Assembly (NCBI GenBank): GCA_963556145.1
Contig: OY744468.1
Span: 3,100,001-3,164,000, forward strand
Reading direction: 5' to 3'
DNA from: Hygrocybe punicea
Taxonomy: Eukaryota; Basidiomycota; Agaricomycetes; Agaricales; Hygrophoraceae
DNA length: 64,000 nt
A program made the position numbers and the translations under genes. The notes beneath the pieces were generated by a model. That model saw nothing but the letters and a program-made list of their open reading frames with translations, was not told where the DNA came from and ran no database searches. Every line of letters starts with the position of its first letter. The first letter of the stretch is position 1. Positions 34,124 through 46,837 of this stretch are shown here, in pieces.

Positions 34124-34307
34124 TTAACCAATGGAAACTGGATTGAGTACCAGGTAGAGCACAAAAGCACCTAGATGGCGCACAATTATGGAATATTGAA
34201 AAGTACCAAATGCGGGGCACTGAATGTCTGACTGATGAGAACACTTGAGTAGAAAGTGCCCGTGTCACGTGCCATTACTGGACTGGCAAGCACCGACTCG
34301 ACGCTCA

Positions 34308-37300
34308 ATGGACAAAGACAACAGAGATGACTTCACTTTTGCAAAGTTAAGTGACATCAAGCTGCCTGTTACGTTTCGCATGTACGCTTAATGCCACCAA
34401 TTATTCATGGACATTAAACTGACCAGGACCAAGTTCGCAGTTGGAAGGAGCAAGGAAGCCGAGGTCCTTCACCGAACTTCTAGACCAACCAGATTTGCGC
34501 TTTCATGGTGTTCAATCTCCGTGAGCATGCCAGTACATTCACACTGAAAAGTTGCTCAATTGTCTCAGGCATAAGGACACTCTCAGACCTTTATGTTACA
34601 TGCCAACTCGTCGCAGACAACAAGCCGTTGACTATTCCATTCAGAACGTCATTCAAGGCATTCAAGAGCAACTATATGCGAGTTGCTCTTACCTGTTAGT
34701 TTCCCAAAACCTGATTGGCCCGTTGCAGATGGAATGATTGGATTACGCTGCCTATCCGGTATTGTGACCTGCCTCTCAGCTCGCAAGTGACCTTTACAGT
34801 TTGGGATATTGCGGGTCCACGGGCGGCGGCACCTGTGGGAGGTTCCACTTTCCGTCTTTTCGGCAAGAAATGGTGTGGTTTGATCGCCTCAACGCGATAA
34901 TTTCTGATAGGATTTCTACAGGACATTACGACGGGGAAAACATCGTCTACTGCTTTGGCGTGATCGAGAAGCTGATGGGTCTGTTGATACCGCCACTCCC
35001 AGTAAAACTGGAACAAGAGATGAAATGGGACGTCTAGAAAAGGTGAATAACCACGGAATGTTCAGTTGTCATGTGGACTAATGCTTTAACCGCAGCTTGT
35101 GAAAAAATATGAGCGTGGTGATCTCCCGAAATCTGACTGGCTAGATAAACTGGCCTTTCGCAAGATGGAGGAGATTCATGCTGTCAGTAATGATGTTTTC
35201 ATGATTTCGGGCCACCATGATTCATGGACATACAGGCGGAGACAGAAAAATCAGAGAATCTGTTTCTATACATCGACTTACCTCGTTTCGACTTCCCCGT
35301 GATTTTCAGTGAACCCGTGAGCAAACTTGATTTTATTCAATCACCCTTGCACTGAAGCGTCCAGTAGGAGGCTCCAAGTCTTTCAAGCACGTCGAATATT
35401 GTTCCGTTGAGTGCCCAAACGCCTGCGGTGCCATCGTTGTCACCTTTTTTTGTCTCTGATCCCCACTTCTGGGCTGTTATCGATCCTGACATTGCACGTG
35501 AAAACCCACTCGAGGACAAGCATCGTCGACTTGTTCGAAGTCATCGTAGCAGTCCGTATGACAGAGAATTGAAACCAAACGCTAAACTCAGAGATGAACT
35601 TGGGGTCTGTTTTCTACTTTCATCTACGTTTGCGTGGGGTATGCTGATCCAATAACATTTCCAAATACGGTAGCAAATACTCAATTACGCGCCCAGTCAA
35701 CCGCTCAGTTCGGAAGAGAAAGACCTTATTTGGAAATTCCGATTTTATCTTGTCAGAGATAAGCGAGGTCTTACCAAATTTCTTAAGTCCGTTACATGGA
35801 GAGACTCGTCTGAGGTTAAACAGGCAGTAGAAGAGTTGTTGCCGCACTGGACGGAAATTGATACCGACGACGCTTTGGAGCTTCTTGGTCCTGGTACTGT
35901 GGATTCTCGCGTACGAGCATTTGCGGTGAGGCAGCTGAGTAGAGCTGACGATGACGTGCGTTGTTTCCTAAATAAATGTCAGCAACGATGATACCTTATC
36001 GAATATGGCTAGGAGTTGTTGTTATACCTACTGCAGCTGGTACAAGCACTCAAGTTCGAGAGTGCTGCCAGCGATCAAAGATCGTCGAGGTCAACAACGA
36101 GCGCAATATCTTACGATGATAGCGGTTTGACCGATTTCTTGATTGCACGAGGGGTACAGCACAAGGTATTGGGAAATCGATTATACTGGTACCTCATGGT
36201 AGAAGTTGCGTTGGAGGACAAGGTCATGGCCAAGATGTATGGAAGAGTGGTGTTCAAATTCATGAACAAACTTCTTGAGGTATGACACCATGGATGCTCA
36301 TACTGAGGAGAGGCTTTTTTTTTGCTGATTTTCTTGCGGTAGGCGGAGAATGGGATTGACCGTCGTGAATTGATGCGGCGCCAAGGTGTCTTGATTGACA
36401 CTCTGGCCAAGCGGGCGAGAGATATCCGCACGTCCAAGGATCCCAGGCCGAAGAAGATTGACAAGCTCCGTTCAATTATTACCGACTTAAAGAACAACCT
36501 CGCCACTATAGCGCCGCTGCCCCTCCCACTTAATGCTCGTATTGAAGTGACCGGTATCATCGCTGAGAAGTCAACCGTCTTTAAATCCAACCTCTTTCCG
36601 CTACTGCTTTGCTTCCAGTGTTCCGATGGCTCGGAATTTCCTGTCATTTTCAAAGACGGGGACGATATGCGCCAGGACCAACTTGTCATCCAATTATTCA
36701 CACTCATGGACAGATTACTCAGGAAGGAGAATTTGGACCTGAAACTGAGCCCATACGATGTGTTAGCTACTGGTCCCTTGCAAGGTATGGCACAGTTCAT
36801 TCCAAGTAAAACTATCGCTTCTATTGTGAGCGAAAACGGCACATTGTTAAATTACTTGCGAGCGAACAACCCCGACGAGGGAAGTGTCGGGACGTACGGG
36901 GTGGAGCCTGGTGTTATTGATACCTTTGTGAGGAGTTGTGGTATGTCGCTGGTCCACCTCATTTCGGATTTTGCCCACTAACTTCATTACAGCCGGTTAT
37001 TGTGTTGTAACCTACTTACTTGGAGTTGGTGATCGACATCTCGACAATCTTCTTTTGGCCCCCGACGGTGAGTTACCAGCCATCGACGCTTTCACTCAAC
37101 TTCTGAGGTCGACACTCAGGTCACTTCTTTCACGGTGGGTTCTCTCGGTGTGGAGCGGTTCTAACATTAATCTTAGCACCCCAGTCGACTTTGGGTATAT
37201 TCTAGGTCGAGATCCGAAGCCGTTTCCCCCACCGGTCAAGGTCTGCAAAGAAATGGTGGATGGCATGGGAGGTGCCCAATCCACCCATTATGCACGTTTC

Positions 37301-37558
37301 AAGAATTATTGCTTCACAGCATTTTCAATCCTTCGCAAGAGCGCCAATCTCATTTTGAACTTGGTGGCACTGATGGTGGATGCCAATATCCCCGACATCA
37401 AGCACCGTGACGTCCACGAGCAAATCCAGGAAAAGTTTCGATTAGACCTCACAGAAGAAGAGGCCATCAAACATTTTGAGGCATTGCTGAATGAGACTTC
37501 GTACCTAGCCGTTGTTCTGGATCGAATACATGATCTGGCGCAGTATTGGCGTAGCTAA
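34308..37558 (+). CDS. VPS34: Phosphatidylinositol 3-kinase, class III
   Basis: ATG at 34308 ([20 protein letters not shown]) begins an N-terminal C2 region; a helical PIK domain follows ([34 protein letters not shown]), then the kinase domain with [20 protein letters not shown], the catalytic loop [11 protein letters not shown] and [18 protein letters not shown], and the C-terminal membrane-binding helix to TAA at 37556-37558. The product is roughly 850 residues. VPS34 makes PI3P on endosomes and autophagosomes with VPS15 and Beclin/VPS30. Many short introns are needed, including a 15-nt exon at 37120-37134 that supplies HFFH in front of the DFG. An apparent break near 35607-35674 is resolved by an intron joining RDELG to QILNYAPS. 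The stop is 49 bp from that of the convergent BioD-BioA gene. Confidence 0.95.
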
Positions 37559-37607
37559 TGACGATGATATGATGGATATTAAAGATCTATGTGATGATGA
37601 GAATGTT

Positions 37608-40286
37608 TCATCCACGACTCTGTTGCAATGAGTGCAACTGCACGGTTTTCAATATCCTGTCTTCTATTATTCGAATTGTTGTGGAGGGAGTGTTGAGACT
37701 AGTCATGAAATAAGCAACATCTCCCAATGTTCTAAAGTGAATACTGAATGGGGTTCCTCCAGGAGCCGAAGAAACAACCTGATCATCGTTGGCGACTTCT
37801 TGGATGGATGCCAGCAACGTCTGGGCAGAGGACGATCCATAGCCTTGAACGATGCAGTCATAATCAGGTGTGAGAGTCTTGTCGGGATAACTTACCACCA
37901 TCCTCATCCTTGACTTTGAATGCGAGGACTGTTCCCATTGTCATGACTTCAGCCACGGCCTTGGTGCGCGATAGAGTGTTCACAAAGTTTGGATCCCAGA
38001 AGCTCCATACGTTGGGTTCTGCTTCGTCATCATCCTGTCTCCACTTTGCCTGCGCCTCCTTCCAACGATCGTTGGAAGATAACTTCTCTACGATATCCAG
38101 GGTCTCATTGGCTACCTCACAGCCAATTGGGTGAGCAGTGTAGCTATGGCCATGAAGGAGGGCGTCCGTCTTGTTTTCACTTTGGAACACTTGGAAAATG
38201 GAGTCCGAGGCAAGTGTCACGGCCAACGGCACGACACCACCAGTCAGGATCTTCGCGTATACAGAGATGTCGGGTGTTACCCCCAACAAAGGAGCAGCGC
38301 TTTGCATCCCAACACGATAAAGACCCACAAACACTTCATCAAAGATGATCGGTATACCAGAATATTCTGATGGCGAAGGTTCAACAGGGCCTCGAACGAC
38401 GTCGACCATGATCCTCTGGAAGAGCGGATCAACGAAGACCATGCCGGCTGCACCCATGACGAGAGGCTCAAGAACAAGTGCAGCAATTATTGGTCCACCA
38501 CGTTTCCGGAGGTTTTCGAGCGTGCGGTGGATATAGTCACGATAGGTATCCGCCAGGGGCGTCATCAATCTCTTTGGGATATCGTAGACCCAGGGCAACG
38601 TGTTTCCGTCAATCGTGGCAACATCGTTATCATGTTCAGCGACAATTGCAGAAGGAAGAGACACAACTACTTTGCCCTGCCGGATCGAGACTGTCGGAGG
38701 CTCAAACCAGTATCCCTTGGCGTGATGCCACTCACAGGTGTAAACACCTTCCTCGCAAGCATCCATAGCGCCAATCGTGTCACCGTGGTAGCTGCCTTTC
38801 AGACCAATAACGCCCAGCTTTTTTTTGGCAGTTGAGTCGAGCATGCTTCTTCTGGCCGAGAACGCCCGCAAAGCCATCTTTAGAGCTATTTCCATCCCCG
38901 TCGAGCCGTTGTCAGAAAAGTACGCGCGAGTGGCCCATCCTTTACCAGGACCATCGCGCAGAAGGCGCTCCGCTAGTTTAAGCGCGGGAAAATGAGTTGC
39001 TTGAGGGAACATGACATGGCCATACCGCCCTGCAGCTCGTGCGGCCGCTATAGCAAGAGATGGATGCGAATGACCAAGTGCTTGTGTCCACCACGACGCA
39101 GAACCGTCAAATTGAGGCTCGAGAAGGGACTCCTTTCCAATCTCTGAGGATCTTTGGGATGAACTGCCACGAACCGACCGGTAGACGCTAAAGAAATCCG
39201 ACCATGCGCTGTCAATCACAGTTACGTCGTGATCACCCCGTACAAGCCCATGCTGAACGAATGGCCACCAAATAGAGGCGAGGGTACGGCTAGGCATGGA
39301 ACTGAGTTGTTCGAGTCGGCGTGTGTGACATTTGTCCAAATGGTGCAGAATATCAAATACAATTCCCGTTTGATGCTTGGGGACGATTGTCTCGTAATAT
39401 TCCTCTGTGGTTATGAAGTCGTCCTTGGCGTTCGTTAATCGAGGAGGTGGAGCCTTGACCGCAGCGACGTGGACACCTCGCTCCGTGAAATACGGGGTTA
39501 GATATTCCCAATTGCGGTAGTGGTCGTCCCGGAAGAGTAAGACACAGTCCACGATATAACCTCGTAGAAGAAGAGATTCATAGGCTGAGATAGTGGAGGA
39601 GATACCGCCGAGTTTTGAGTCACCAATGAGGATCGTAGGTAGAAATAACGGCCGATAACTGTCAAGTTGGGTGGTCCCAGACAGCGTCGGGCTGTGAACA
39701 CCTAAGCCCGGACTCGCAGGAAGCAAATGTATTTATTACTACCCACAATCAAGATTGAATCTCACCTCCCGCGGTTTCGATATACATGTGAGCGGCCTGC
39801 GTGATACCAGACGCGCATTCCCGAATATAACTCGCGATGGAATTGACAAAGGTTTCGTCCGAAGGAACAAAAGCCTTGTAGAATTATAACATATCAATGA
39901 AATAAGGGTGGTCGATAATAAGATGCAAACCTTGTTTCCGCTGTGTTCAACAGCAAGTTTGGCGGCCAGATGAGGACTCACTGGATCCTGAAAACGGAAG
40001 AGACATTTTGTATGAACCAGACGGTTCCGGAGACCGGCATGCCTTTTAACATGACTTGATGGGGAAGCAGAAGAGATCAGTAAAGGGTGGAATTTTGGAA
40101 GTGAAGTATGGCAAACTCGTCGTCGGCATCTTGTCTGGGCCCACTGCTGATGGGCTTGAGATAATAAGCTTCTTTGTTGCTTGCCGCCGAGGCCCTGACA
40201 AGTGCCGAAGTAAGAATCGTTTTCCCAACATCAGTGTTTGCCCCGAAGATTTGATGAAGGCGGAGCAGGTTGAAAAGAAAGGTCAT
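37608..40286 (-). CDS. Bifunctional dethiobiotin synthetase / DAPA aminotransferase
   Basis: ATG at 40286 (MTFLFNLLRLHQIFGANTDV) begins the BioD half: P-loop GANTDVGKT, YYLKPISSGP, QDPVSPHLAAKLA, ETAGGVHSP and IGDSKLGG. It fuses to the BioA half with the PLP fold: DGSASWWTQALGHSHPSLAI, YFSDNGSTGMEIALKMALRA, SYHGDTIGAMD, IIFDEVFVGLYRVG, the PLP-binding lysine in YAKILTGG and GHSYTAHPIGC. The final exon ends at TGA 37608-37610. It performs the aminotransfer to 7-keto-8-aminopelargonic acid and the following ring closure to dethiobiotin in biotin synthesis; the same fusion is known in plants and many fungi (BIO3-BIO1). About 800 residues. Introns split the BioD part and the extreme C-terminus; the large central exon is uninterrupted. 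No presequence is evident. Confidence 0.94.
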
Positions 40287-40441
40287 AATCTCGACAATCC
40301 CGTCAGTGGACGAGTTTTCAGAAGTGGAACTAATTTGAATTTGGTTTGGGCTTGCACGCAAAATACTGTGCAAGAAGGATGGTGAAGTAGCGCGAGTGGA
40401 GCCGCAAATAATATTAATTGTATTCAAGTTATAGCAATGCT

Positions 40442-41562
40442 CTACGCGGCTACTGCTAGTACGGTCCCCTCGGCTGTGGAAACCGAAACCTCCATTTCCA
40501 TACGGCTTTGTTCCAAAATTCGACAAACTGCCAAGAAACCACGGGCTTGATTAGGAGCGTATCGCTCGTATGTAGGGGACTTGTCGTAAGCGATCTCGGC
40601 GGTCGCTATCTAACGAGAAGGAAACACTCTGCATCAATGGTCATCATACAATATAGGGTTTACAACACTGACCAAAATATCTGAAGTCAACCCTTTGACG
40701 GGTGATGCCCTGCTACGGAAGCGATGCATGCGATACGAAGCGTTGCCAAGACTAGACACTACAACATCACTTGCACTCTGCTTTCAAGATGAGAACTCAG
40801 CCTTGTAGGTTGACATGAACTTACGTGATAGCCAGCGTCATAAGGCCAGTCTTCGCTGCCCATCGATACCAATGGTTCCATGTTGGCAACAGATGGATCC
40901 AATATCGCCTCCAACAAGTGGTCGAATATCTGCGCGACTTCTCCTTCTGCAGGTCGGAGGTTGTCCAGAATGGAATAGTTACTCAGAAATGCGATGACTG
41001 GGGTCACAAGCAATCCCGAAACGGAGAGGAATGGCTCTAAAATACAGATATCATGCATGTCAGAGGACCGTAGGGGCAGGGCTACTTCTTCGTGTGCTTC
41101 CCGATGCTAAAAGGTAAGAAAGTTGAGGTTCCGAGTGGAAAAGACGGCTTTTGTGAATCCTTACGGCTGTTTCAAATAAATCCTGGTCTGATTCCTCCAC
41201 CATGCCGCCCGGTAAAGCTGTCTGCGGAGGAAACATCAAACGAGAACCCAGTTGTTTACGAATGGTGGTACTTTACCTGCCCCGGATGTGAGCGTAGCAG
41301 TTTCGAGCGCGTAGTTAGAAGTACGCGCAAAGCACCCGCCTTTTCATACAAAAGGACAAGCACAGCAGCAAGCCTGGAGCGTGGTTGGTCGGATCTGTAT
41401 CCCAAGTTAGTTATAGTCTCTGCAAAGAAGTTTGTAGATCACGACAGACAGGTCGGGTTCCTCGCGTTTGTGGCGAGCTAGGCGCTCGATGCAAGCTCTC
41501 GACTCTTCAGACAACCCCTGCAGCACAGCGGAAGGGGGTGGAGAAATATTAATGCCAGTCAT
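40442..41562 (-). CDS. Nudix hydrolase (peroxisomal/mitochondrial CoA diphosphatase type)
   Basis: ATG at 41562 gives MTGINISPPPSAVLQGLSEE; after a 55-nt intron follow SRLAAVLVLLYEKAGALRVL and LLTTRSKLLRSHPGQ, then the Nudix box GGMVEESDQDLF...REAHEEVAL spread over two exons. Next come ILEPFLSVSGLLVTPVIAFL and a long EGEVAQIFDHLLEAILDP segment, as in the NUDT7/NUDT8/Pcd1 group of CoA-diphosphate hydrolases. The C-terminus ends AEGTVLAVAA with TAG at 40442-40444. The conserved box glutamates are present, so activity is expected. The substrate class is inferred from resemblance. About 290 residues. Confidence 0.85.
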
Positions 41563-41748
41563 AACAAAAACCGGTGGACGGCAGAGACTGCGGAATTAGT
41601 ACGCATTTGACCGTTGTGAACATACATTTTTACATAGATAAAATACGGAATAAAAATACCTCAAATCAAGGAGGAGGATTCGTATACACGGCAAGTCAAT
41701 AGCAAGACACAGCGAAATCAAATCAAAAAATAATCTCATACATCCAAA

Positions 41749-44570
41749 TCATCGTCGGGACGTTCGCCTGCTTGATCGTGGCAATCTGCGACCTTTCTTC
41801 TCCCTAGGCCGATATACGTCTTCCTCTTCCGCCTCTTCCGCCTCCGCGCCTTCAACGTATCCCTCTCCCATGAAGACTGGACCCCCAGCACCACCATGTG
41901 CTAGGAACCCCGCCCGCTTATCTCTCGTCCCGACGGCCACCAACACACCGCTGTCTAAATCACAGTCGTTTTCAGCCCAGGCACGCTCACACGCGATGTG
42001 AAGCTCTTCACCAAGTGTCAGTTGTCTCTGATTCCGAGGAGGCTGCGACGGATCGTTCGGGACACTACGAGCCGATTCAAGACTGGGCTCTCGTGGGCGT
42101 CTACGAGACTCAGAACTGCACTTGTTCGGTAGTGAGGCTCCGATTTCAGAGGAGGTAGTGACTTCGGAAGAAGGAAAGGATGACGATGGCAGGTTTTCGT
42201 CATCTGACGTGGCCCTCTGAGGTGGCTTTGCAGGAAGGATGTTCCGGGTGGATGATCGTGCGGGCGGACGAGGCTTGCGGGGGGAGGAACCAGGTAGGGG
42301 TGAGGTGGGGGGGCGTTTCGCGAATATATCATTCAGTTTTCGGATCTGTGGTGAAGTCGAAATCGGAGGAGATATGGGAGCTGGCAGGGATGACACAGGT
42401 GCGGAGGTTTCTTCCTCGGCCGCGTCCATATCAACGTCAATTACCTCTGATGTTTTCTCCCAATGTTTTCGGCTCATTCCTAGGGTATTAGGTGGCGTCG
42501 AGAGTAGTTTATCGTCTGGGCACGCATCGTCTTCGCGATCAGCGTCATTGTCAGAACATAAAGACGGGGTTGTTACGTCGGTTTCAGTAGCAGAAGGCCA
42601 CGTTTGGTTCGCTTTATGCATATGTGATGGTGGTGGATAAGACTGCGAGCAAGATGGTGTGGATGACACATAATCGTGCGAGGTTGAAGACGTCGTCGAT
42701 GTAGATACGAAAGAGATTGAGGTGGATGGCCCAGGAAGCCGTCGTTTCATTGCTGTATTGGGATCAGGGACAGAATTCGAAGGCAACAGTGAGACAACGT
42801 ACCAAGGGCATCTTGCACATCAATGCTACTGTTTTGATATCTTTTTCTCTTCTCGCCAACCTTTGAACCCTGCTCGTACGCATCTAGTGATCTGAATGAA
42901 GTCGACTTCAGGACAGTTGGAATATGGCCTGCACCGTGAGATAGCCTACTCGCGCTAGCGCTTCGCGATAGACTACTCGACTGGGAGGGAGGTCCCTGTG
43001 CACCAACACCAACTTTTCTCAGTCGCACCGTCTTCATTTCGCTCAAGAAAGCGGCCATTTTGTCTGATGGAACGTTGACTGTCGGCTGGCCTTGACGCTT
43101 CGTACGATTGGAGACAGGGTTAATAGGCGCTTCGATAGGCAATGTTGTTTGCTTGAGGGCGGCACGAGCAGATCCGAAGAGCGCGCTGGTATCTGATATT
43201 GTAGTGGAACTAAGGTGGAGTGTGGGCGGAGGCGGTGGGGGCGGCGCCGGTGGTGGAAGTGGTTGATATATAGTGCTTCCTTTACTATTAACAATGGGTC
43301 TTTTTGAAAGCTACACGAATATCGTTAATGTATGTGCGGATCGACTCGCAAGAATCTGACAATACCTCTTCCTTCAGTCGTGTAATCTCTTGTTCCAGTG
43401 TTCGTATTCTCTCCTTATCCCGTATTCTCTCCGCTTCGGCATCAGCTGCATGCTTATCCCTCTCCCACCGCTTTTCGTTACGAATTTGGTCTTCTCGGGC
43501 GGCGACCAGCTCCTGCTCTTTATCTCGTACAGTCATTTCCCCCGAGCTGTCTGCGTATAGCCCGTCGTCCGAAAACGTGTCGTATTCACGTTGCTTACCT
43601 CTAGCTCTGTCAGATTTGCCATGGCTCATGGCGTCTTGCCTACTGTTAGACTCGTTTAGCGATCTTGTGCTTCGTCCACCTCCCTCTGTATCCGCAATGA
43701 AAACCTTGGTCCTTCCGGGAGAGTTTGGCAAAAGGAGAGTGGGATCGGCATCATGTTCATCAGTTGAAAACCGCTGCACAACAGCTTTGACAGAAGGAAT
43801 CGTCCGTGGACGCAGTGGAGATATCTTTTGGCAGGAGGACGACGATCCCGCTGGAGCGTCGTCCAAGTCGCTATGGTAAGCTTCTCGACTTGTATGTGTA
43901 GGGTCAGATATTCTTGGAGAAAAATGTACGCGACGACGGCTGCCGTTCACAGGGTGGGAAGGTGGATTGGATTCGGGAGAGGACGATCGCGAGAATAGGG
44001 AGCCGGGCATGGTTATCGACGGTCTTCGCCGAGGAGCTCGAGGGATGGGGATCGGGGACGAACCATGGGCTTTTTCTGCAGGAGAGTTGGGGATGCGACG
44101 TGGATGTTGTGGCAGGAACGCACGATCATGGTCGCCCTTTTCCTGGCCATCGGAGAACGAACGCCGTCTGGAGGATGGAGCCAAATCTACGTGTCGCTTG
44201 TTTTGTGCGATTGTCTGTTTACGGGCAAGGTCTTGCTGGCGTGGTTCTGGGGATGCGCTTGATCCTCGACGTCTACGGGCGGTTCCCTTCCGCATCGATA
44301 CTGAGGCGTCATTTCGGGCGGGTTCTTCTTGAGTACGGCGTATTGACCGGGAAAGAGATGAATTTTTGTGCGATGTAGTATGCGAAGTCGAGCTTTCCGG
44401 TGCACAGTTGGCCTAGGACCTGATTAGAGCGTGTAAAAGAATCTGAGCAAGGACTGGGAACTCACCTGGGAGCTGCGCCCTGCAGCATTTGAGACAAATG
44501 AATCTATTTCTCGAGATACAAAACTGAAAACATTGGAGAGTAAACCAGGCGGGTGTCGCTTTGCGGCCAT
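41749..44570 (-). CDS. large disordered protein with coiled coil, polyproline and WH2-like motif
   Basis: The first exon starts at ATG 44570 (MAAKRHPPGLLSNVFSFVSR); splicing to the acceptor in GTCCTAG keeps one frame into a long Arg/Ser/Pro-rich region. A coiled coil follows (DKERIRTLEQEITRLKEEV), then polyproline (PLPPPAPPPPPPPT), an SALFGSARAALKQTT segment and a WH2-like helix (KMAAFLSEMKTVRLRKVG). The C-terminal third is acidic/basic low complexity with QLTLGEELHIACERAWAEND near the end; the stop is at 41749-41751. The coiled coil-polyproline-WH2 order resembles actin-nucleation or verprolin-type scaffolds, but I do not recognise a named family. About 860 residues. The function is inferred from motif order only. 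Confidence 0.7.
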
Positions 44571-44703
44571 GAAGTTCAATGTCGGTGAGGGAGTCAACAC
44601 TTGTAAACAAACGTAACATATTATTCTCATTACAGAAAAACTTATGACAACTTTGAACGAAGAAAGAATACCGGTCCATAAACAAAAATACTACACTACA
44701 CAT

Positions 44704-45814
44704 TCAGCGATATCCCTGATAGCTTTCATAGCTGGGTGGTCCAGTAGGGTTTACAGGTGAAGCGCCAGCTGCGACCTGGGCGCGCACCAAAGCATATGGA
44801 TCTGCATATTGCATTGTTCTGCTCACGCGCGGGCCGAGATCCACCTCGGGTATAACGGGGGGCTTGCTCGTTGGAGGAGGCGAACTCCCAAACCCGCTCG
44901 GCGCAGGATCCGAAAATGCGCCGTAAACGTCCATGCTGGGGCGTGACACGGCAGCCGCTGAGCTCGCGGCACTGTAGCGGTTCGCATCCGCAAAAGGAGA
45001 GTTGCCGGCATTGGAGTTGTCGGTAGTGGGGTTATGGGGTGGTGGGATCTGATGGTAGGTAGATTCTTCGTCGCCTTCGTCTTCTTCGTCCGCGCCGTGG
45101 TCGGTTGGTGGGTGGGTGAAGGGTGGGTCTCGTGGTGCATAGCCCCCTTCGCGCCATTGACGAATGAGGAGTCCTAGCGAGAGCAGCCAAAATACTGGGG
45201 ATGTCATGAACGAGGATAGAGCGAGGGGAGAGCAAAGAACTCACTAAATGTGAGCCAGAAGAAAATGGCACCTGCCTTCTTCGTGTCACACCACCCTGGT
45301 AGCGCATTTTTGAAATCGTCGCCTTTGCTCGCGTTCGGGTCCTTGTTAGGGTCCTTGCATCCGGGTTCTGTCCATGCTGATATGGTGGTGGCAAAACTGC
45401 AGGTAAAAACCATGTTATGGTGGGCGACAAGAGACAGGGAAAAAGAAAACACGCACGCGATCAGGAAACTCGCTGTCAGGCCGGCACCGGTGAGGATGAA
45501 AGCAACCCGTACCTCTTTGAGCGCGCGAGCGAGGCGAACAAATTTATCGTATTTTTCGTAGATGACGGGCACGAGCAGCATGAATAACGAGAGAAAGATG
45601 CCCGCCAGGGATATGAAGATGGCGAATCCGGATAGGCCAGCTGAGGCAAAGAGGTGGTTAGTGCCCGCAAGGGACAGCGGACGCGTCGAAACATACAAGG
45701 GCCAACGCCCCATTTAGCCTGAAAGCTTGCGACGCCGGCAAATAACGCCATCGCGAGAAAGTTGAAGAATATTTGTGAGGAGTGGAATATGATGGTCGGT
45801 TTTGAGACGATCAT
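44704..45814 (-). CDS. four-TM MARVEL-like membrane protein with disordered tail
   Basis: ATG at 45814 (MIVSKPTIIFHSSQIFFNFL) starts a protein with four hydrophobic segments: FFNFLAMALFAGVASF, FAIFISLAGIFLSLFMLLVP, VAFILTGAGLTASFLIA and FWLLSLGLLI. A long proline/serine/acidic cytoplasmic tail ends SYESYQGYR at 44704-44706. A cysteine pair in the last extracellular loop (EPGCKDPN, GWCDTKK) fits a disulphide. The layout matches fungal MARVEL-domain plasma membrane proteins linked to membrane domains. Introns with consensus sites join the segments. Function unknown. About 310 residues. Confidence 0.75.
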
Positions 45815-46837
45815 CTAGGCAGGACAAAGATGGGTTGTAAGCAACGACTACAGACCGGATTGCACAACAGAAAGAAAAAGAACCCAAAGCCATAGGACCC
45901 ATAGTAGTGGGACCAGCAGCAGAAAGCCAAGTTGTCCTGCGACATCCATGCAGGTCGAGCGAGAAGAACATGATTACGTAACAACCAGCAACGGAAAGGA
46001 AAAGGAACAGCGCAAATTCATTACAGGGAAGAGCCTGGGGCAGTGGACGCTATGAATTCGGGATTGTTACAACAGACGCTCACATCGTCACCAGGAGGAA
46101 CCATCCCATGCCCACTCCCTATGCCTCCAGACAACGGCTTAGCGGATCGATGCCTGGCAGGGAAGACCTTTTCCAACCCGTCCTTTAGTTGGTCCAGTAA
46201 CGACATGTTGGTAGGCGGTGAAGTAGAATTGGAATTCCAAAACAGTGAGGTGGAGTTGCAAGCGGTATCGCGAGCGGTATCTAGTGGGTAATTGGAGCAG
46301 AGCACTGCGGGTGTCGACAACGACGGAAAATGCTCGAGGCGACGTGAAATGTAGCCAGTCGGGTGAGACGCAGTACACTGGAATGCGCAGCAAGAGCTTG
46401 TTGTCCGTCTGCCGAAGTCGAGCACAGTCTTGACAAGACTCGAGACAATAAGCCTCCACAGCTCAGCAAACAAAAGAAATAATAAATAATAAATTTGAGA
46501 GAAATAATAAATAGAATTTTCCACTCGGAGAGAAATAATAAATAATAAATTTTCCACTCTCCGACCCGACAGATTTCGGGAAAACCGGCCAGGTTCCCAT
46601 CACTTACAATCATCTGAATTCTGTGAGCGGTGTCGTGCAAACGATTCTGCTCGTAGCACTGATTCGGTGCAGCGACCACAACAGGACATGGCCATTGCGT
46701 ATTCTGCCAGGATCTGCCTGGGCCAGCGCCAAGCGAGTCAGACACGTGACCGCGAAAGTTCAGCCTTGCCCAGCCAGGGGTTCAACGTTGAACGTTCAAC
46801 ATTCAGGTCCCCGGACTGGACTGGAATATTCCTGAAC
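45815..46837. other. intergenic, about 1 kb; one weak small frame and AT-rich repeats
   Basis: Between the MARVEL-like gene and the SH3 gene. A 61-codon minus-strand frame with an ATG at 46206 (MSLLDQLKDGLEKVFPARHR, stop 46021) is present but has no recognised relatives. AT-rich direct repeats lie at 46474-46558. Nothing else stood out. Confidence 0.5.
46474..46558. repeat. AT-rich direct repeats (GAGAAATAATAAAT units)
   Basis: Three copies of an AGAAATAATAAATA-like unit, two followed by a short TTTTCCACTC word, give a duplicated AT-rich block upstream of the SH3 gene. Confidence 0.8.

Noticed and set aside
35607..35674. apparent frameshift in VPS34
   Set aside because: A GT-AG intron from after RDELG to a GGTAG acceptor restores the family sequence [17 protein letters not shown], so the gene is intact.
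43304..43879. 191-codon plus-strand open frame
   Set aside because: Antisense to the serine/arginine-rich part of the coiled-coil protein gene.
46021..46206. 61-codon minus-strand frame beginning MSLLDQLKDG
   Set aside because: Good-looking start but no relatives or splice structure; mentioned in the gap entry and not called as a gene.
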